Shown: positions 28,220 through 37,546 of the stretch, in pieces
How the letters are laid out: every line of letters starts with the position of its first letter
How positions within the stretch are numbered: the stretch's first letter is position 1
DNA from: Leptospira meyeri
Lineage (GTDB): Bacteria; Spirochaetota; Leptospiria; Leptospirales; Leptospiraceae
DNA: 64,000 nt
NCBI RefSeq assembly: GCF_004368965.1
Contig: NZ_SORO01000001.1
Span: 1,768,001 to 1,832,000, forward strand
Direction of reading: 5' to 3'
Program-made: the position numbers and the translations under genes
Notes under the pieces: model-generated
Databases searched by the model: none
Told to the model about the DNA's origin: nothing
Seen by the model: the letters and a program-made list of their open reading frames with translations, nothing else

Positions 28220-30070
28220 ATGAAAACGATTCTGCTCAAACTACGCACCCTCTTTTCCAAGGATTCCCACCTCCATGGGGAATTGCAGTTTCCAATTCGA
28301 TACAAACTCCTTCTCATTACCTCGGTTGTTTTGCTGATCTCCATGTCTGGGATCATCTTTTTGGCATCTTATTTTTTTAGAAAGGACAGTGAGGTTCGGG
28401 TAAAAGAAAACAATATCAAAATCAATGAAATCCTATCTCTAAAAGTGAAGTCGGATTTACATTCGATGAAACAAGACGTTCATATCACAGCATCTGCCAT
28501 TCTTAGAAACCCTGGCTCTGCCAATGCGATCGCCAAAGAATTGTTTGAGGAAGACCAAAATTTTCTATTGATCGGTGCTTATGATGCAAGTTTAAATCCA
28601 AAATTTGAGGCACTCAACGATGCTTTTTTACAAAAGTATGATTACCAAAAATCAGAAGTGAAAGGATTACTAAAAAATATCCAACCCAAGTTAAAAAAAT
28701 CTTTTGGTGGAACTACAGTGATCTGGAATGCAAGTCCACATTTTCGCCACCCCATCCTTTGTTTGAGTTTCCCTCTATCGGAATCCAAAGACACGCACAC
28801 AATACTTGTAACCTTAGTCAAACTTGATAGCCTACTTGATGCCTTCCAAACCTCAGGTCCCGTAGAAACTTTTTTAGTCAGCGAAGATGGAAGTGTACTC
28901 GCCCATCCAGATGCCAAAGTTGTTTTATCTGGCATTAACCTTAATGACCTTCCCATTGTAGAAAGGATGAAAAAATCGACAGTGGACAATGGACAATTTC
29001 GATATGAAGCCAAAGACGGAGTTTCTTATCTTGGATCTTTCAAAAAACTTGGATTAGGTGGTGTTGGAGTCATATCACAAGTTCGCGAAGCAAAAATATT
29101 TGAAGAAGTCAACAATATCCAAAAACGAAATGTTTACATATTAATTGTTTCACTTGCTCTATCTTTTATTGTAGTTTATGTTTTTGCAAAATCTTTATCA
29201 ACACCCATTTTAAAATTGGTGGACGCTTCGGAAGAAATCAGAAGGGGAAATTACCATATTGAACTTCATGCTACCACACATGACGAAATTGGAACGTTGA
29301 CCAAATCGTTTGTGAGTATGGGACGAGGATTAGAAGAACGGGAAAAACTAAAAGATTCCTTTGGTCGATTTGTGAACCAAGACATTGCTGAATTAGCAGC
29401 CAAAGGGCGACTCTCCATTGGGGGTCAAAGAAAATATTGTACAATTTTTTTCTCAGACATTCGAAGTTTTACTGCGATTTCAGAGAAACTACAGCCGGAA
29501 GAAGTTGTGGAATTTTTGAATCAGTACATGACAGAGATGGTGAAATGTGTACAAGAAACAGGAGGGACGGTAGATAAGTTTATCGGAGATGCCATCATGG
29601 CAACTTGGGGAGCCCTTCGCGATCATAAACAACATGCAAAGTCCTCCATTGAAGCAGCTTTAAGAATGCGGGATAAACTCATCGAGTTCAATAAAGGTAG
29701 GGGAACTGTCAAAAAACCCATCATCCAAATTGGCTGCGGAATTAATACTGGTTATGTGATCGCAGGACAAATCGGAAGCGCCGATAAAATGGAATACACT
29801 GTCATTGGAGATTCGGTTAACCTTGCTTCTCGAGTTGAATCTCTCAATAAAGAAACCCATACGGATATTCTCATCACAGAAACAACATACCAAGAAATAA
29901 AATCTGACTATCATGTCATTAGTATGGGAGAAATTGAGTTAAAAGGTAAATCCAAAGCTCAAAAAGTATATGCCGTGCTTGGAAGAAAATCTGATCCCAA
30001 TTACCCAAAAAACTTAAGCGAACTGCAAAAGTTAGTTGGAATTACAGTTGTGAAGAAGGGGAAAAAATGA
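28220..30070 (+). CDS. Membrane-bound class III adenylate cyclase with Cache-like sensor and HAMP
   Basis: A 616-residue protein. One membrane segment at about 28-50, a periplasmic Cache-like sensor domain to about 290, a second segment (YILIVSLALSFIVVYVFA), a HAMP domain (LSTPILKLVDASEEIRRGNYHIEL) and a C-terminal cyclase domain from about 400. The cyclase has both metal aspartates (FFSDIRSFTAI and GDAIMATWG), the adenine-selecting Lys in VDKFIGDA and Asp in YTVIGDSVNLASR, so ATP is the likely substrate and cAMP the product. Overlaps the FecR-type gene by 4 bp (ATGA). Confidence 0.93.
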   Translation: MKTILLKLRTLFSKDSHLHGELQFPIRYKLLLITSVVLLISMSGIIFLASYFFRKDSEVRVKENNIKINEILSLKVKSDLHSMKQDVHITASAILRNPGSANAIAKELFEEDQNFLLIGAYDASLNPKFEALNDAFLQKYDYQKSEVKGLLKNIQPKLKKSFGGTTVIWNASPHFRHPILCLSFPLSESKDTHTILVTLVKLDSLLDAFQTSGPVETFLVSEDGSVLAHPDAKVVLSGINLNDLPIVERMKKSTVDNGQFRYEAKDGVSYLGSFKKLGLGGVGVISQVREAKIFEEVNNIQKRNVYILIVSLALSFIVVYVFAKSLSTPILKLVDASEEIRRGNYHIELHATTHDEIGTLTKSFVSMGRGLEEREKLKDSFGRFVNQDIAELAAKGRLSIGGQRKYCTIFFSDIRSFTAISEKLQPEEVVEFLNQYMTEMVKCVQETGGTVDKFIGDAIMATWGALRDHKQHAKSSIEAALRMRDKLIEFNKGRGTVKKPIIQIGCGINTGYVIAGQIGSADKMEYTVIGDSVNLASRVESLNKETHTDILITETTYQEIKSDYHVISMGEIELKGKSKAQKVYAVLGRKSDPNYPKNLSELQKLVGITVVKKGKK

Positions 30071-31971
30071 ATTTAGACAAACGAGACCGACTCGTCTTAT
30101 TCACCCTTTTAGGTGTTGCTATCCTTTTTTCTATTTTGTTTTATTTAGATTTGAATCGAAAAATTGGAATTGGAGATCGCGAAGTAGTAGGAACCATATT
30201 TTTCAAAAACAATATTGTTCAAAGAAAATTTGAAGATGAAGTAATTTGGGAAAAATTAGAAAACAATAGCCCACTCACAAACAAAGACACAATCCGTTCG
30301 GAAGCATTTTCTGATGCACTCATCCGCCTGAAAGATGGAACAGAAATCAATATTGATGAAAACTCAATGTTTAACTTAGATTTGACTGGAGAAGAACCAA
30401 ACCTTGAGTTTAGTGAAGGTTCATTAGAAGTTAAAAAAAATGATTCCAAACCAAATCAAATTAAGATCACAAGCTCAGGTAGTGAAATTAATGTGGATTC
30501 AGGGAATGTAAAAATAGAAAAAACAAAAGAACGAGAACTTAGTTTATTTGTTGAAAAAGGGAAAACTACAGTCAAACACCAAGACGGAAAGTCTGTTTCT
30601 GTAGAAGAGGGCAAAAAAGCGGAATTCAAAAAAACAGGAATCGAAATTAAAAAAATTCCTGTCGTTTTGATTTCTCCAACTTCTCAAAAGTTATTTTATG
30701 CTGAGCCAGACGAAGTATCTGTTCTTTTCCAATGGAAAACTGAATCCGGGTACGGAGACCCTGTTTTGGAAATTTCCAGGTCACCTAACTTTCAAATGAC
30801 GTTAATCAATGAAAAAGTAGAAGGTAACCAAAGTTCATTTCGACTAAAAGAAGGAACTTTTTATTGGAGATTAAAAGTTAAAAACAAAGTCGATTCAGGA
30901 ATAGAATTTAGCGAAACAGGTAAGTTCTTTGTTACAAAACTGGAGTCCTTCCAAGGAGAATCGCCTGAGTCGGGATCTATCATTCCTTTTGTTCAAACCT
31001 TTCCACTCGTAACTCTTAGTTGGACAAAACTCACAACTGCCAACTCTTACCAGCTGATTGTATCCAACTCGCCTAAACTCACAAATCCAATCAAACAATT
31101 GGAAACCACTGCCAATCAAATTTCTTATGATGATTTAAAAGAGGGAACCTATTATTGGAAGGTAATTGCCAAGTCTTCCTTTTCGGATACAAAAGATAGA
31201 AGTAGCCAAGTCCAATCTTTTATTATCAAAAAACAAAATACGGTTCCAACACCGAAATGGATGAGACCTGCTAACGGATCGGAAATTTCATTGGATGAGA
31301 TCAAACAAAACCAGGCTATTTTGATTTGGGATGGAAATGCAGAATTAAAATCTTATCAGTTGAAAATTGCAAAAGATTCCAAAATGACATCAATTGTTTT
31401 TACAGAAGAAACAGCTTCCAATTTTCTTGTACCCAACTGGAACAGTTTAGGAAAAGGAACTTTCTTTGCAACAGTCACAGGAAAATCAAAAGAAGGAAAA
31501 GAGACAGAAACTTCTGCCCCTCTCAGTTTTACCGTGGTGGACCAGAAGAAAAAACTAGATCCTGTCGAAGAAATTACATCTAATAAGCCAGATCAAAAAT
31601 TAGATCCTAAACTGGAAATGATGTCTCCGAATGGAACAATTGTTCAGATGAAAGGAAAATCCAGTTTGGATTTCCAATGGAAAGTAACAGGTGTTACGGG
31701 AGAACGATATGATTTGGTATTGTATCAACATAGTGGAGACAAAAAAACAGCCATCTACAAAATTACAACCAAAGATTCCAAACATAGTTTAAAAGATTTA
31801 AGTATCCTTGATGAAGGATCTTTTTCCTGGGATTTAAGTGTTTATAAAGATACAACTTTGTTATTTTCTAAAAAAGGAAGTTTTATCTTAGCTTTAGATC
31901 AATTTAAGTCTTTGAAACCTTCTGATATTGAATTCATTTCTCCAAAACGCTTGTATAAAGAAAAAAGATGA
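30067..31971 (+). CDS. Membrane-anchored FecR-domain protein with four tandem beta-sandwich repeats
   Basis: A 634-residue protein. An N-terminal membrane segment (LVLFTLLGVAILFSILFYL, residues 9-27) places the rest outside. A FecR domain follows (DALIRLKDGTEINIDENS near residue 85, then SEGSLEVKKN). From about residue 205 there are four repeats of about 90-110 residues, each with a P-x-x-G or P-T-S opening, a W-containing strand, and an exit motif such as LKEGTFYWRLKVKN, LKEGTYYWKVIAKS, LGKGTFFATVTGKS and LDEGSFSWDLSVYK. There is no ECF sigma gene adjacent, so this is not the FecI-FecR arrangement. Overlaps both neighbours by 4 bp. Confidence 0.85.
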   Translation: MNLDKRDRLVLFTLLGVAILFSILFYLDLNRKIGIGDREVVGTIFFKNNIVQRKFEDEVIWEKLENNSPLTNKDTIRSEAFSDALIRLKDGTEINIDENSMFNLDLTGEEPNLEFSEGSLEVKKNDSKPNQIKITSSGSEINVDSGNVKIEKTKERELSLFVEKGKTTVKHQDGKSVSVEEGKKAEFKKTGIEIKKIPVVLISPTSQKLFYAEPDEVSVLFQWKTESGYGDPVLEISRSPNFQMTLINEKVEGNQSSFRLKEGTFYWRLKVKNKVDSGIEFSETGKFFVTKLESFQGESPESGSIIPFVQTFPLVTLSWTKLTTANSYQLIVSNSPKLTNPIKQLETTANQISYDDLKEGTYYWKVIAKSSFSDTKDRSSQVQSFIIKKQNTVPTPKWMRPANGSEISLDEIKQNQAILIWDGNAELKSYQLKIAKDSKMTSIVFTEETASNFLVPNWNSLGKGTFFATVTGKSKEGKETETSAPLSFTVVDQKKKLDPVEEITSNKPDQKLDPKLEMMSPNGTIVQMKGKSSLDFQWKVTGVTGERYDLVLYQHSGDKKTAIYKITTKDSKHSLKDLSILDEGSFSWDLSVYKDTTLLFSKKGSFILALDQFKSLKPSDIEFISPKRLYKEKR

Positions 31972-33032
31972 AACTAAATACAAAACATTTTATCATTATC
32001 TTTTGGTTTGTTTCTTTTTCCGTTGGAGCACAAGACGGAACTAAACTCATCGCATGGAAACCAATACCCGATGCAAATGGTTACCAAATCCAAATCAAAG
32101 AAAAAACTGGGAAAGTTGTGATTGATAAAAAAATCGAAACACCATTCCACTCTATTGAAGAACTCCCATCTGGTGTTTATCTTGTCCGAACTGCACCCTT
32201 AAACCTCTTCAAAAAACCAGCGGTTTGGTCTGTTTGGAAAGATTTAGAAGTCATTATCTCTGAACCACCCAAAGTTGTCATTGAAGACGAAAAACCTATC
32301 ATCCTTCCAAAATCAGAATCTAAAGATGAAAAAACCATTTCAAACATAACGATCGAAGGGGAACATTTTTTAGATGCAACGAAAGTGGATCTGACAAAAA
32401 AAGAAGAGTCTCTTCCTATCCTTAGTAAAGAAGTAAAATCACCAGAAAGAATTGATCTGAAAGTTGATACTACTGATGCAAAGTCTGGGCCATATGATTT
32501 GACAGTAACCAACCCTTACCAAAAACCAAAAGTAGTTTCTAATTTTGTAAAAGTAGAAGAACCAAAACATAATTCAGGAACTGATGCTAAAGATGAATCC
32601 CCATCATCTCTTTCTTTGAATACCAAAGACAGTTCTGGAATTAAAAAAACGAAAGTATCAATTCCGAAAGGTAAACCGTTCCGCGATTTTACATATGAAG
32701 AGATGCTCGCATTTTTAGAATCTGATGTTGCAATCAATTGTAAAAATACAAAAGTCCCAGCATTGACATTAAGTGAATGCCACAAAACTTATGTTATATT
32801 AAACTTTTCGAGCGATGACAATCTTTCTGTATTTGAATTTTATAAATTGATCAGCGAAAATGAATCGGATCGAACCAGTGCGTATTTGTACTTTAGCAAA
32901 AACTGTTCTCCCAAATTCCGACCCGCCTTCGAACGGATGGAACTGCAATGGAAAAATCGAATCAATCTAGACCCGGATGAACGCCAATCATTACTCCAAG
33001 AATTGACTAAATTTCGAAGTTGTTCTAGGTAA
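31968..33032 (+). CDS. Exported protein with one FecR-neighbour-type repeat and an IPT/TIG-like domain
   Basis: A 354-residue exported protein (signal MKLNTKHFIIIFWFVSFSVG). Residues 25-95 repeat the module of the preceding protein (AWKPIPDANGYQIQIKEKTG, then LPSGVYLVRTAPLN). Around 120-200 NITIEGEHFLDATKVDL and SGPYDLTVTNPYQKP look like an IPT/TIG immunoglobulin-type domain. The C-terminal 130 residues hold four cysteines and a helical region without a known match. It is coupled to the FecR-type gene by ATGA, which suggests a shared structure at the envelope. Confidence 0.72.
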   Translation: MKLNTKHFIIIFWFVSFSVGAQDGTKLIAWKPIPDANGYQIQIKEKTGKVVIDKKIETPFHSIEELPSGVYLVRTAPLNLFKKPAVWSVWKDLEVIISEPPKVVIEDEKPIILPKSESKDEKTISNITIEGEHFLDATKVDLTKKEESLPILSKEVKSPERIDLKVDTTDAKSGPYDLTVTNPYQKPKVVSNFVKVEEPKHNSGTDAKDESPSSLSLNTKDSSGIKKTKVSIPKGKPFRDFTYEEMLAFLESDVAINCKNTKVPALTLSECHKTYVILNFSSDDNLSVFEFYKLISENESDRTSAYLYFSKNCSPKFRPAFERMELQWKNRINLDPDERQSLLQELTKFRSCSR

Positions 33033-33084
33033 ATTCCTATTCTTTTGCTTGTAAGGAATCGCTTTTTTTAGTCCTATTAGGAGA

Positions 33085-33681
33085 ATGAGATATTCTTTGA
33101 TTGCATCGGTTGGAATCACTTTGGTCACAATGCAGGCCCTACATTCCGAACCATCCGTTCTGAGCCAAAATGTGAAAGAAGTCACAACAAGAATTCAAGA
33201 TTTGGCCCTTTATCCTACTCTTTCTAAAAAAAGACTATATGGTGCTGTTGCCAAAGGCGGTGCCATTCGATTTGATCTAAAGGCTGGAGAATCATCTCCT
33301 CAATCCATTGGCATTGGCGTGGCCACTGATGGAAAATTAAAAGAATGGGTTCTCACAGTATATTCAGGCAATGGACAAAACGAAAATCCAACTATCCTAA
33401 GGAAAGAAAAGATCGAGGGAGAAACGCAATGGGTTTTTGAATTATTGGCACCACCAGAAGAAATTACAGTGGAAATCCAAAATCTAAATTCCGATACCCA
33501 TGTCTCCGTAGTAGAAATAGTTCATGGTTATTATTATGGATACTCAGTGGATAAGGAAAACAACAACAAACCTCAACCACAAAATCCTACCAAACCAAAT
33601 CCGACCGACCCAGAAAAACTTTCACCCAATGATATTCAGAATCGAACTGAATTCTATCGAGCTCCTTTTACAAAGGATTGA
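33085..33681 (+). CDS. Exported protein of unknown function with proline-rich C-terminus
   Basis: A 198-residue protein. Residues 1-21 are a signal peptide. The middle (KGGAIRFDLKAGESSPQSIG, then EWVLTVYSGNGQNENPT) reads as a beta-sandwich. Residues 152-180 are low-complexity N/P/K (NNNKPQPQNPTKPNPTDPEK). AGGAGA overlaps the region directly before the ATG at 33085, unusually close. The last 28 bp overlap the 3' end of the convergent DUF1574 gene. Not recognised. Confidence 0.65.
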   Translation: MRYSLIASVGITLVTMQALHSEPSVLSQNVKEVTTRIQDLALYPTLSKKRLYGAVAKGGAIRFDLKAGESSPQSIGIGVATDGKLKEWVLTVYSGNGQNENPTILRKEKIEGETQWVFELLAPPEEITVEIQNLNSDTHVSVVEIVHGYYYGYSVDKENNNKPQPQNPTKPNPTDPEKLSPNDIQNRTEFYRAPFTKD

Positions 33682-34751
33682 ATTAAATTCTTAAAAATAA
33701 AATCCGTATACTCATCATAGCACGTCGGTGACATATGGCCTGCATCACTAAAATTGTTGCAGGTATAATTTGCATCATCATTCATATTCCAAAACGGAAC
33801 TCCATTTTGTTTATGGTATTCGATCATTCTTGGATACCAATCATGATACACAGTGTCCTCTTTTCCATTACCTACAGATACTTTTAGATTGCGAATGTGA
33901 TCCATGTAAGGCAAAGACAAGCGAACCCAAATGACTGCCGAAGGAACTCCAAGTTCTTTTGCTAACTGCAATGATTGGTTTGTAAAATTTAAAACCTGAT
34001 CTGAAAAATGAAATGGTACTAAATAGGAATGAAAATCCCCAATAGCAGATTTTTTTAATAACTCGGGAGGAAGCACTGACTGGTGAGTTCCCGGAGTCAT
34101 CGCAGACCCTTTTCCTTTATTCAAATTTGCCATCAAACTATTACGTAATTCACGGTAAGGATACAAAAAGGCTTCTTTGTTTTTTGCACGCACCAGAATG
34201 ACTTCCAATTTAGGTCGGTATTGATACGCACGGAACATTCTCTTGGCGATAAGAGTTGAAATATCATCTGTCGAAAATAATGAAAAGTGTTTCAATACAA
34301 AAGATACATTTAATCCATTTGTCAAAGTTTCATCTACTTTTAATGTAGCAGAAGAATTATACATTTCGACGGAATGATCGAACAAAAAGAAATCAGGTTT
34401 TACATTGTCTTTATGAAACTCTTCCATCCATTGCAATACATAATCAGGTTTTCCACCTGGGACAGAAAAATTAAACATTACCCAACCTGGATATTTTTTA
34501 TGAATGTATTCGTTATCAAACAACAAGGCGCGGGAATTACCAAAGTAAACCAAAACTTTATCTCGATCTTTGTTTGCTAAATAAACTTTTAAATCCTCAT
34601 ACAACTGATGTTTTTGTATGTAATTTATATCGGAAAGTGACTTTGAAAAATAAGTATGTACGTTTTCGAGAAGTAATAATTTATCTAAACAAAAAGTAAG
34701 AAATACAACTAAAAAAGGGACAAACAAATATCTGTTACGAATTAAATCCAC
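33654..34751 (-). CDS. DUF1574 family protein, SGNH-hydrolase-like partner of MBOAT
   Basis: A 365-residue protein with one N-terminal membrane segment (YLFVPFLVVFLTFCLDKLL) and an extracytoplasmic domain. VLVYFGNSRALLFDN resembles the nucleophile block of SGNH/AlgX-like folds, and NNFSDAGHMSPTCYDEY near the C-terminus carries a D-x-x-H pattern. This is the DUF1574 family, well known in Leptospira. The GTG at 34751 is chosen because AGGAGA lies 4 bases upstream; it starts 8 bp after the MBOAT stop. The pair resembles AlgI plus AlgX/AlgJ systems that O-acetylate exported glycans; the target here is not known. Confidence 0.85.
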   Translation of the reverse strand: MDLIRNRYLFVPFLVVFLTFCLDKLLLLENVHTYFSKSLSDINYIQKHQLYEDLKVYLANKDRDKVLVYFGNSRALLFDNEYIHKKYPGWVMFNFSVPGGKPDYVLQWMEEFHKDNVKPDFFLFDHSVEMYNSSATLKVDETLTNGLNVSFVLKHFSLFSTDDISTLIAKRMFRAYQYRPKLEVILVRAKNKEAFLYPYRELRNSLMANLNKGKGSAMTPGTHQSVLPPELLKKSAIGDFHSYLVPFHFSDQVLNFTNQSLQLAKELGVPSAVIWVRLSLPYMDHIRNLKVSVGNGKEDTVYHDWYPRMIEYHKQNGVPFWNMNDDANYTCNNFSDAGHMSPTCYDEYTDFIFKNLIQSFVKGAR

Positions 34752-34759
34752 AATGTCTC

Positions 34760-36238
34760 CTAAAAACGATAATAAATAAATTCTCCGCCATCTTGAGAGA
34801 GAGTAGCGAGGAGAAAGATAGTGACAATGCCAAGCACGGGAACAAGCCATACATCATGTTTGCGGATACGATCCCAATACTCTGGAACATATTGGATGTG
34901 ATGAAAAAATAATAAAGCAATGGAAGTATAAAAAATTCGTTCTAGGTTTTCAATATGTTGGAATCGAAATGAAGAACCACTTCCTAAAAGTGAAGTTGCA
35001 GAAACTAACCACTCATTCGAATCACCAACAAACATAACTTCTAAACTATGGGAAAAGTGAGTAAAAATTCCGTGGAAGTGTTCCACCATATTAGTTGCAT
35101 TGTTCGAACGAAACATTAGTCCCGAAATAGAAAACAAAACAAAAACAATCAATGCTTTGATTACCATGAGAAATTTGTTTTTTTGGGGAGTCAATTTCCA
35201 ACCAAGATTATCTTCTAAATATCGTTCTCCAGCAAGAATCACACCCCAATAAAATCCCCAACAAATAAAAGTATAATCGGCCCCATGCCAAAAACCACCG
35301 AGAGTCATAATGATGATTAAGTTTAAATAAGTGCGAAGCTCCCCTTTACGTGAACCACCCAATGGGAAATAAATATAATCTCTTAACCAAAAAGAAAGAG
35401 TAATGTGCCAACGTTTCCAAAGTTCTCTTCCTGATGTGGAGAAAAAAGGTGCTTTAAAGTTTTCTGGTGTTTCAAATCCCAAATACAAAGCCACAGATCT
35501 TGCCATGTCGGTGAGTCCAGAAAAGTCACTGTATACTTGGATCGCATAACAGATCCCGGCGATGAACAAGGAAAAAGAATCATACTCGGCAGGAGAACCA
35601 AACACAGGCGAGATGGTGAGTGACATAGGATCAGCCACTAGAACTTTTTTTACAAGGCCAGACATTAGTAAATAAGAAGCACGATACATCTTTTCTTTAT
35701 TAGGAGTCAGTTTGTCCAGATTTGGAAAAAAATCAGACATCCGCATAATAGGCCCTGCAATCAAAACAGGAAAAAATGCCACAAATAGGAAATAATCTTC
35801 TACCCGAACCAATGGTTTCGATGAATCGCGGTAAGTGTCTACAGCAGCTGCAATCACTTGAAATGTATAAAAACTGATTGCCAGTGGTAAAGCAATGTGG
35901 ATGAGATCAGGTACTTGTTTAAAGAACGGATAGTTAGTTAGATCAGCAAGAACCTTACTGAAAAAATAAATATATTTAAAAAAGCCTAAGTTGATGAGAT
36001 TGATTGCGACTGTAAAACCAATCCAAAACTTTGTAGGACTTTCCTTGATTTTACGATACAGAAGATAATTGATACCAATGACAATAAGAAAATGAACTGT
36101 TAGTGCTAATGAAAAATAAGCATAAAAACAGATTCCTGCAAGTAACAGGAAAAACTTTCTAACCTCTTTTGGGATGACCCAATAGAGCAAATAAACAACG
36201 GAAAAAAAGATTAAAAATGGGATTGAATTGAACAACAT
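34760..36238 (-). CDS. MBOAT-family O-acyltransferase (AlgI/DltB-like)
   Basis: A 492-residue polytopic inner-membrane protein with about ten hydrophobic segments. RWHITLSFWLRDYIYFPLGG and GGFWHGADYTFICWGFYWG are the conserved MBOAT blocks; the His in FWHGAD is the catalytic residue. Such proteins pass acetyl or other acyl groups across the membrane to polysaccharide or other acceptors. It lies between YacP-like (2 bp upstream) and DUF1574 (8 bp downstream), one transcription unit. Confidence 0.93.
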   Translation of the reverse strand: MLFNSIPFLIFFSVVYLLYWVIPKEVRKFFLLLAGICFYAYFSLALTVHFLIVIGINYLLYRKIKESPTKFWIGFTVAINLINLGFFKYIYFFSKVLADLTNYPFFKQVPDLIHIALPLAISFYTFQVIAAAVDTYRDSSKPLVRVEDYFLFVAFFPVLIAGPIMRMSDFFPNLDKLTPNKEKMYRASYLLMSGLVKKVLVADPMSLTISPVFGSPAEYDSFSLFIAGICYAIQVYSDFSGLTDMARSVALYLGFETPENFKAPFFSTSGRELWKRWHITLSFWLRDYIYFPLGGSRKGELRTYLNLIIIMTLGGFWHGADYTFICWGFYWGVILAGERYLEDNLGWKLTPQKNKFLMVIKALIVFVLFSISGLMFRSNNATNMVEHFHGIFTHFSHSLEVMFVGDSNEWLVSATSLLGSGSSFRFQHIENLERIFYTSIALLFFHHIQYVPEYWDRIRKHDVWLVPVLGIVTIFLLATLSQDGGEFIYYRF

Positions 36239-36239
36239 A

Positions 36240-36740
36240 TCAAGGAAGGAATTGTCTCTCCCAGTAATCGGTTTCTGAACTTGGTGTCAATCCTTCTTTC
36301 AGGTGGTTAAATTCCGTTTCGTCCTCTTCTGTTTCCCTTTTCAGCCACTCTGCATAAAATTCTTCCGAACTCATTCGTTTGGCTCGAATCCTTCTTGCAA
36401 AACTAATGATCTCTTTATCGGAAGATACCACCAAACATTGCGAAGGTACTGGACATAAGTTTAGGTATCCAATGATGAGTTCATCAGCTTTTTTTTCATG
36501 ACTGTAATGAAGGGAAAAATCACCTATTTCTTCTGAATAACAATCGGATGTAAAATCCTTCTTTCCATCAAAAAAGACGAGAACTTTCGTTTGTTTCTTT
36601 TCTGAATAGAATCGTTTTAAATGGGTAAGTAACCCATCCCGGGCATCTTGTAAGCGGTATTCCCCCAAACAAAAAGCCAAATCAGGAAATTTATACATTA
36701 GATTCATCCCGTCGATCAGGATTCTCTCATTTACGGGCAC
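36240..36740 (-). CDS. YacP-like NYN/PIN-domain RNase
   Basis: A 166-residue protein. The acidic residues of the NYN nuclease fold are seen in LIDGMNLMYKFPDL, VFFDGKKDF, KKADELIIGYL and VVSSDKEIISFA. The family includes Bacillus YacP/Rae1, a ribosome-associated endonuclease; a similar role is inference. The start is GTG at 36740 with AGGG close upstream. It lies 2 bp before the MBOAT gene but is unlikely to be functionally related. Confidence 0.8.
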   Translation of the reverse strand: MPVNERILIDGMNLMYKFPDLAFCLGEYRLQDARDGLLTHLKRFYSEKKQTKVLVFFDGKKDFTSDCYSEEIGDFSLHYSHEKKADELIIGYLNLCPVPSQCLVVSSDKEIISFARRIRAKRMSSEEFYAEWLKRETEEDETEFNHLKEGLTPSSETDYWERQFLP

Positions 36741-36791
36741 AACCCTATTGAAACCACTTGCCAGATTCGATTAAACCAAAAAAACGTAAAC

Positions 36792-37544
36792 ATGGGGAAA
36801 AAAATAATCATCGTCGGTGCCTCGAGTGGGATCGGAAAAGCCATTGCAGAAGCAGAATTGAACGCAGGAAATTCCGTGGTCCTTTTGGCAAGAAGGGAAA
36901 AACCATTAGAGTCCATTGCTAAAAAAGCAAATTCATCCAAAGAAAAAAGGGCCTTTCCTTTGCCCTTTGATGTGACAAAATTTTCCACAGCAGAAAAAAC
37001 ATTTGGGAAAGCTGTCTCTCTCCTTGGGGGGTTGGACGAAGTGTATTTTGCTTCTGGAGTGATGCCCGAAATTTCTCCTAATGAATACAATACGACCAAG
37101 GACTTAGAAATGCTAAATGTAAACACCTTAGGTGCGATTGCTTTTCTAAATCCGGCTGCAACTTATTTTACCAAACAAAAGTCAGGGAAAATTGTCGGAA
37201 TCTCTTCTATCGCAGGGGAACGTGGCCGAAAGGGAAATCCCGTTTACAATACATCCAAAGCTGCACTTAACACATATTTGGAAGCACTTCGCAATCGTTT
37301 GTCTGAATTCAATGTCCAAGTAACAACCATTAAACCAGGCTTTGTTTTTACTGAAATGACAAAGGGACTCAAACTCCCAGAAAAAGGATTACTAAAGGCG
37401 ATCACTGCAGAAGAAGCCGCAGAAAGGATTCGCAAAATCGTTGCTAGTGGTAAAGATGAAGCATTTGTTCCAGGCATCTGGGCTCTGGTTGGTCTTATCA
37501 TTCGCAACATTCCCAATTTTATTTTTAAAAAACTGAGTATATAA
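36792..37544 (+). CDS. Short-chain dehydrogenase/reductase, DprE2-like by context
   Basis: A 250-residue Rossmann-fold oxidoreductase. The dinucleotide site is [15 protein letters not shown] at residues 8-22, the catalytic triad is visible as the Ser of [10 protein letters not shown] and the Y-x-x-x-K of [13 protein letters not shown]-terminal hydrophobic segment ([19 protein letters not shown]) suggests membrane association. Two bases separate it from an FAD-dependent oxidase that resembles DprE1. In mycobacteria DprE1 and DprE2 together epimerise decaprenyl-phosphoryl-ribose; the paired arrangement here suggests a related two-step epimerisation of a lipid-linked sugar. Confidence 0.85.
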   Translation: MGKKIIIVGASSGIGKAIAEAELNAGNSVVLLARREKPLESIAKKANSSKEKRAFPLPFDVTKFSTAEKTFGKAVSLLGGLDEVYFASGVMPEISPNEYNTTKDLEMLNVNTLGAIAFLNPAATYFTKQKSGKIVGISSIAGERGRKGNPVYNTSKAALNTYLEALRNRLSEFNVQVTTIKPGFVFTEMTKGLKLPEKGLLKAITAEEAAERIRKIVASGKDEAFVPGIWALVGLIIRNIPNFIFKKLSI

Positions 37545-37546
37545 TT

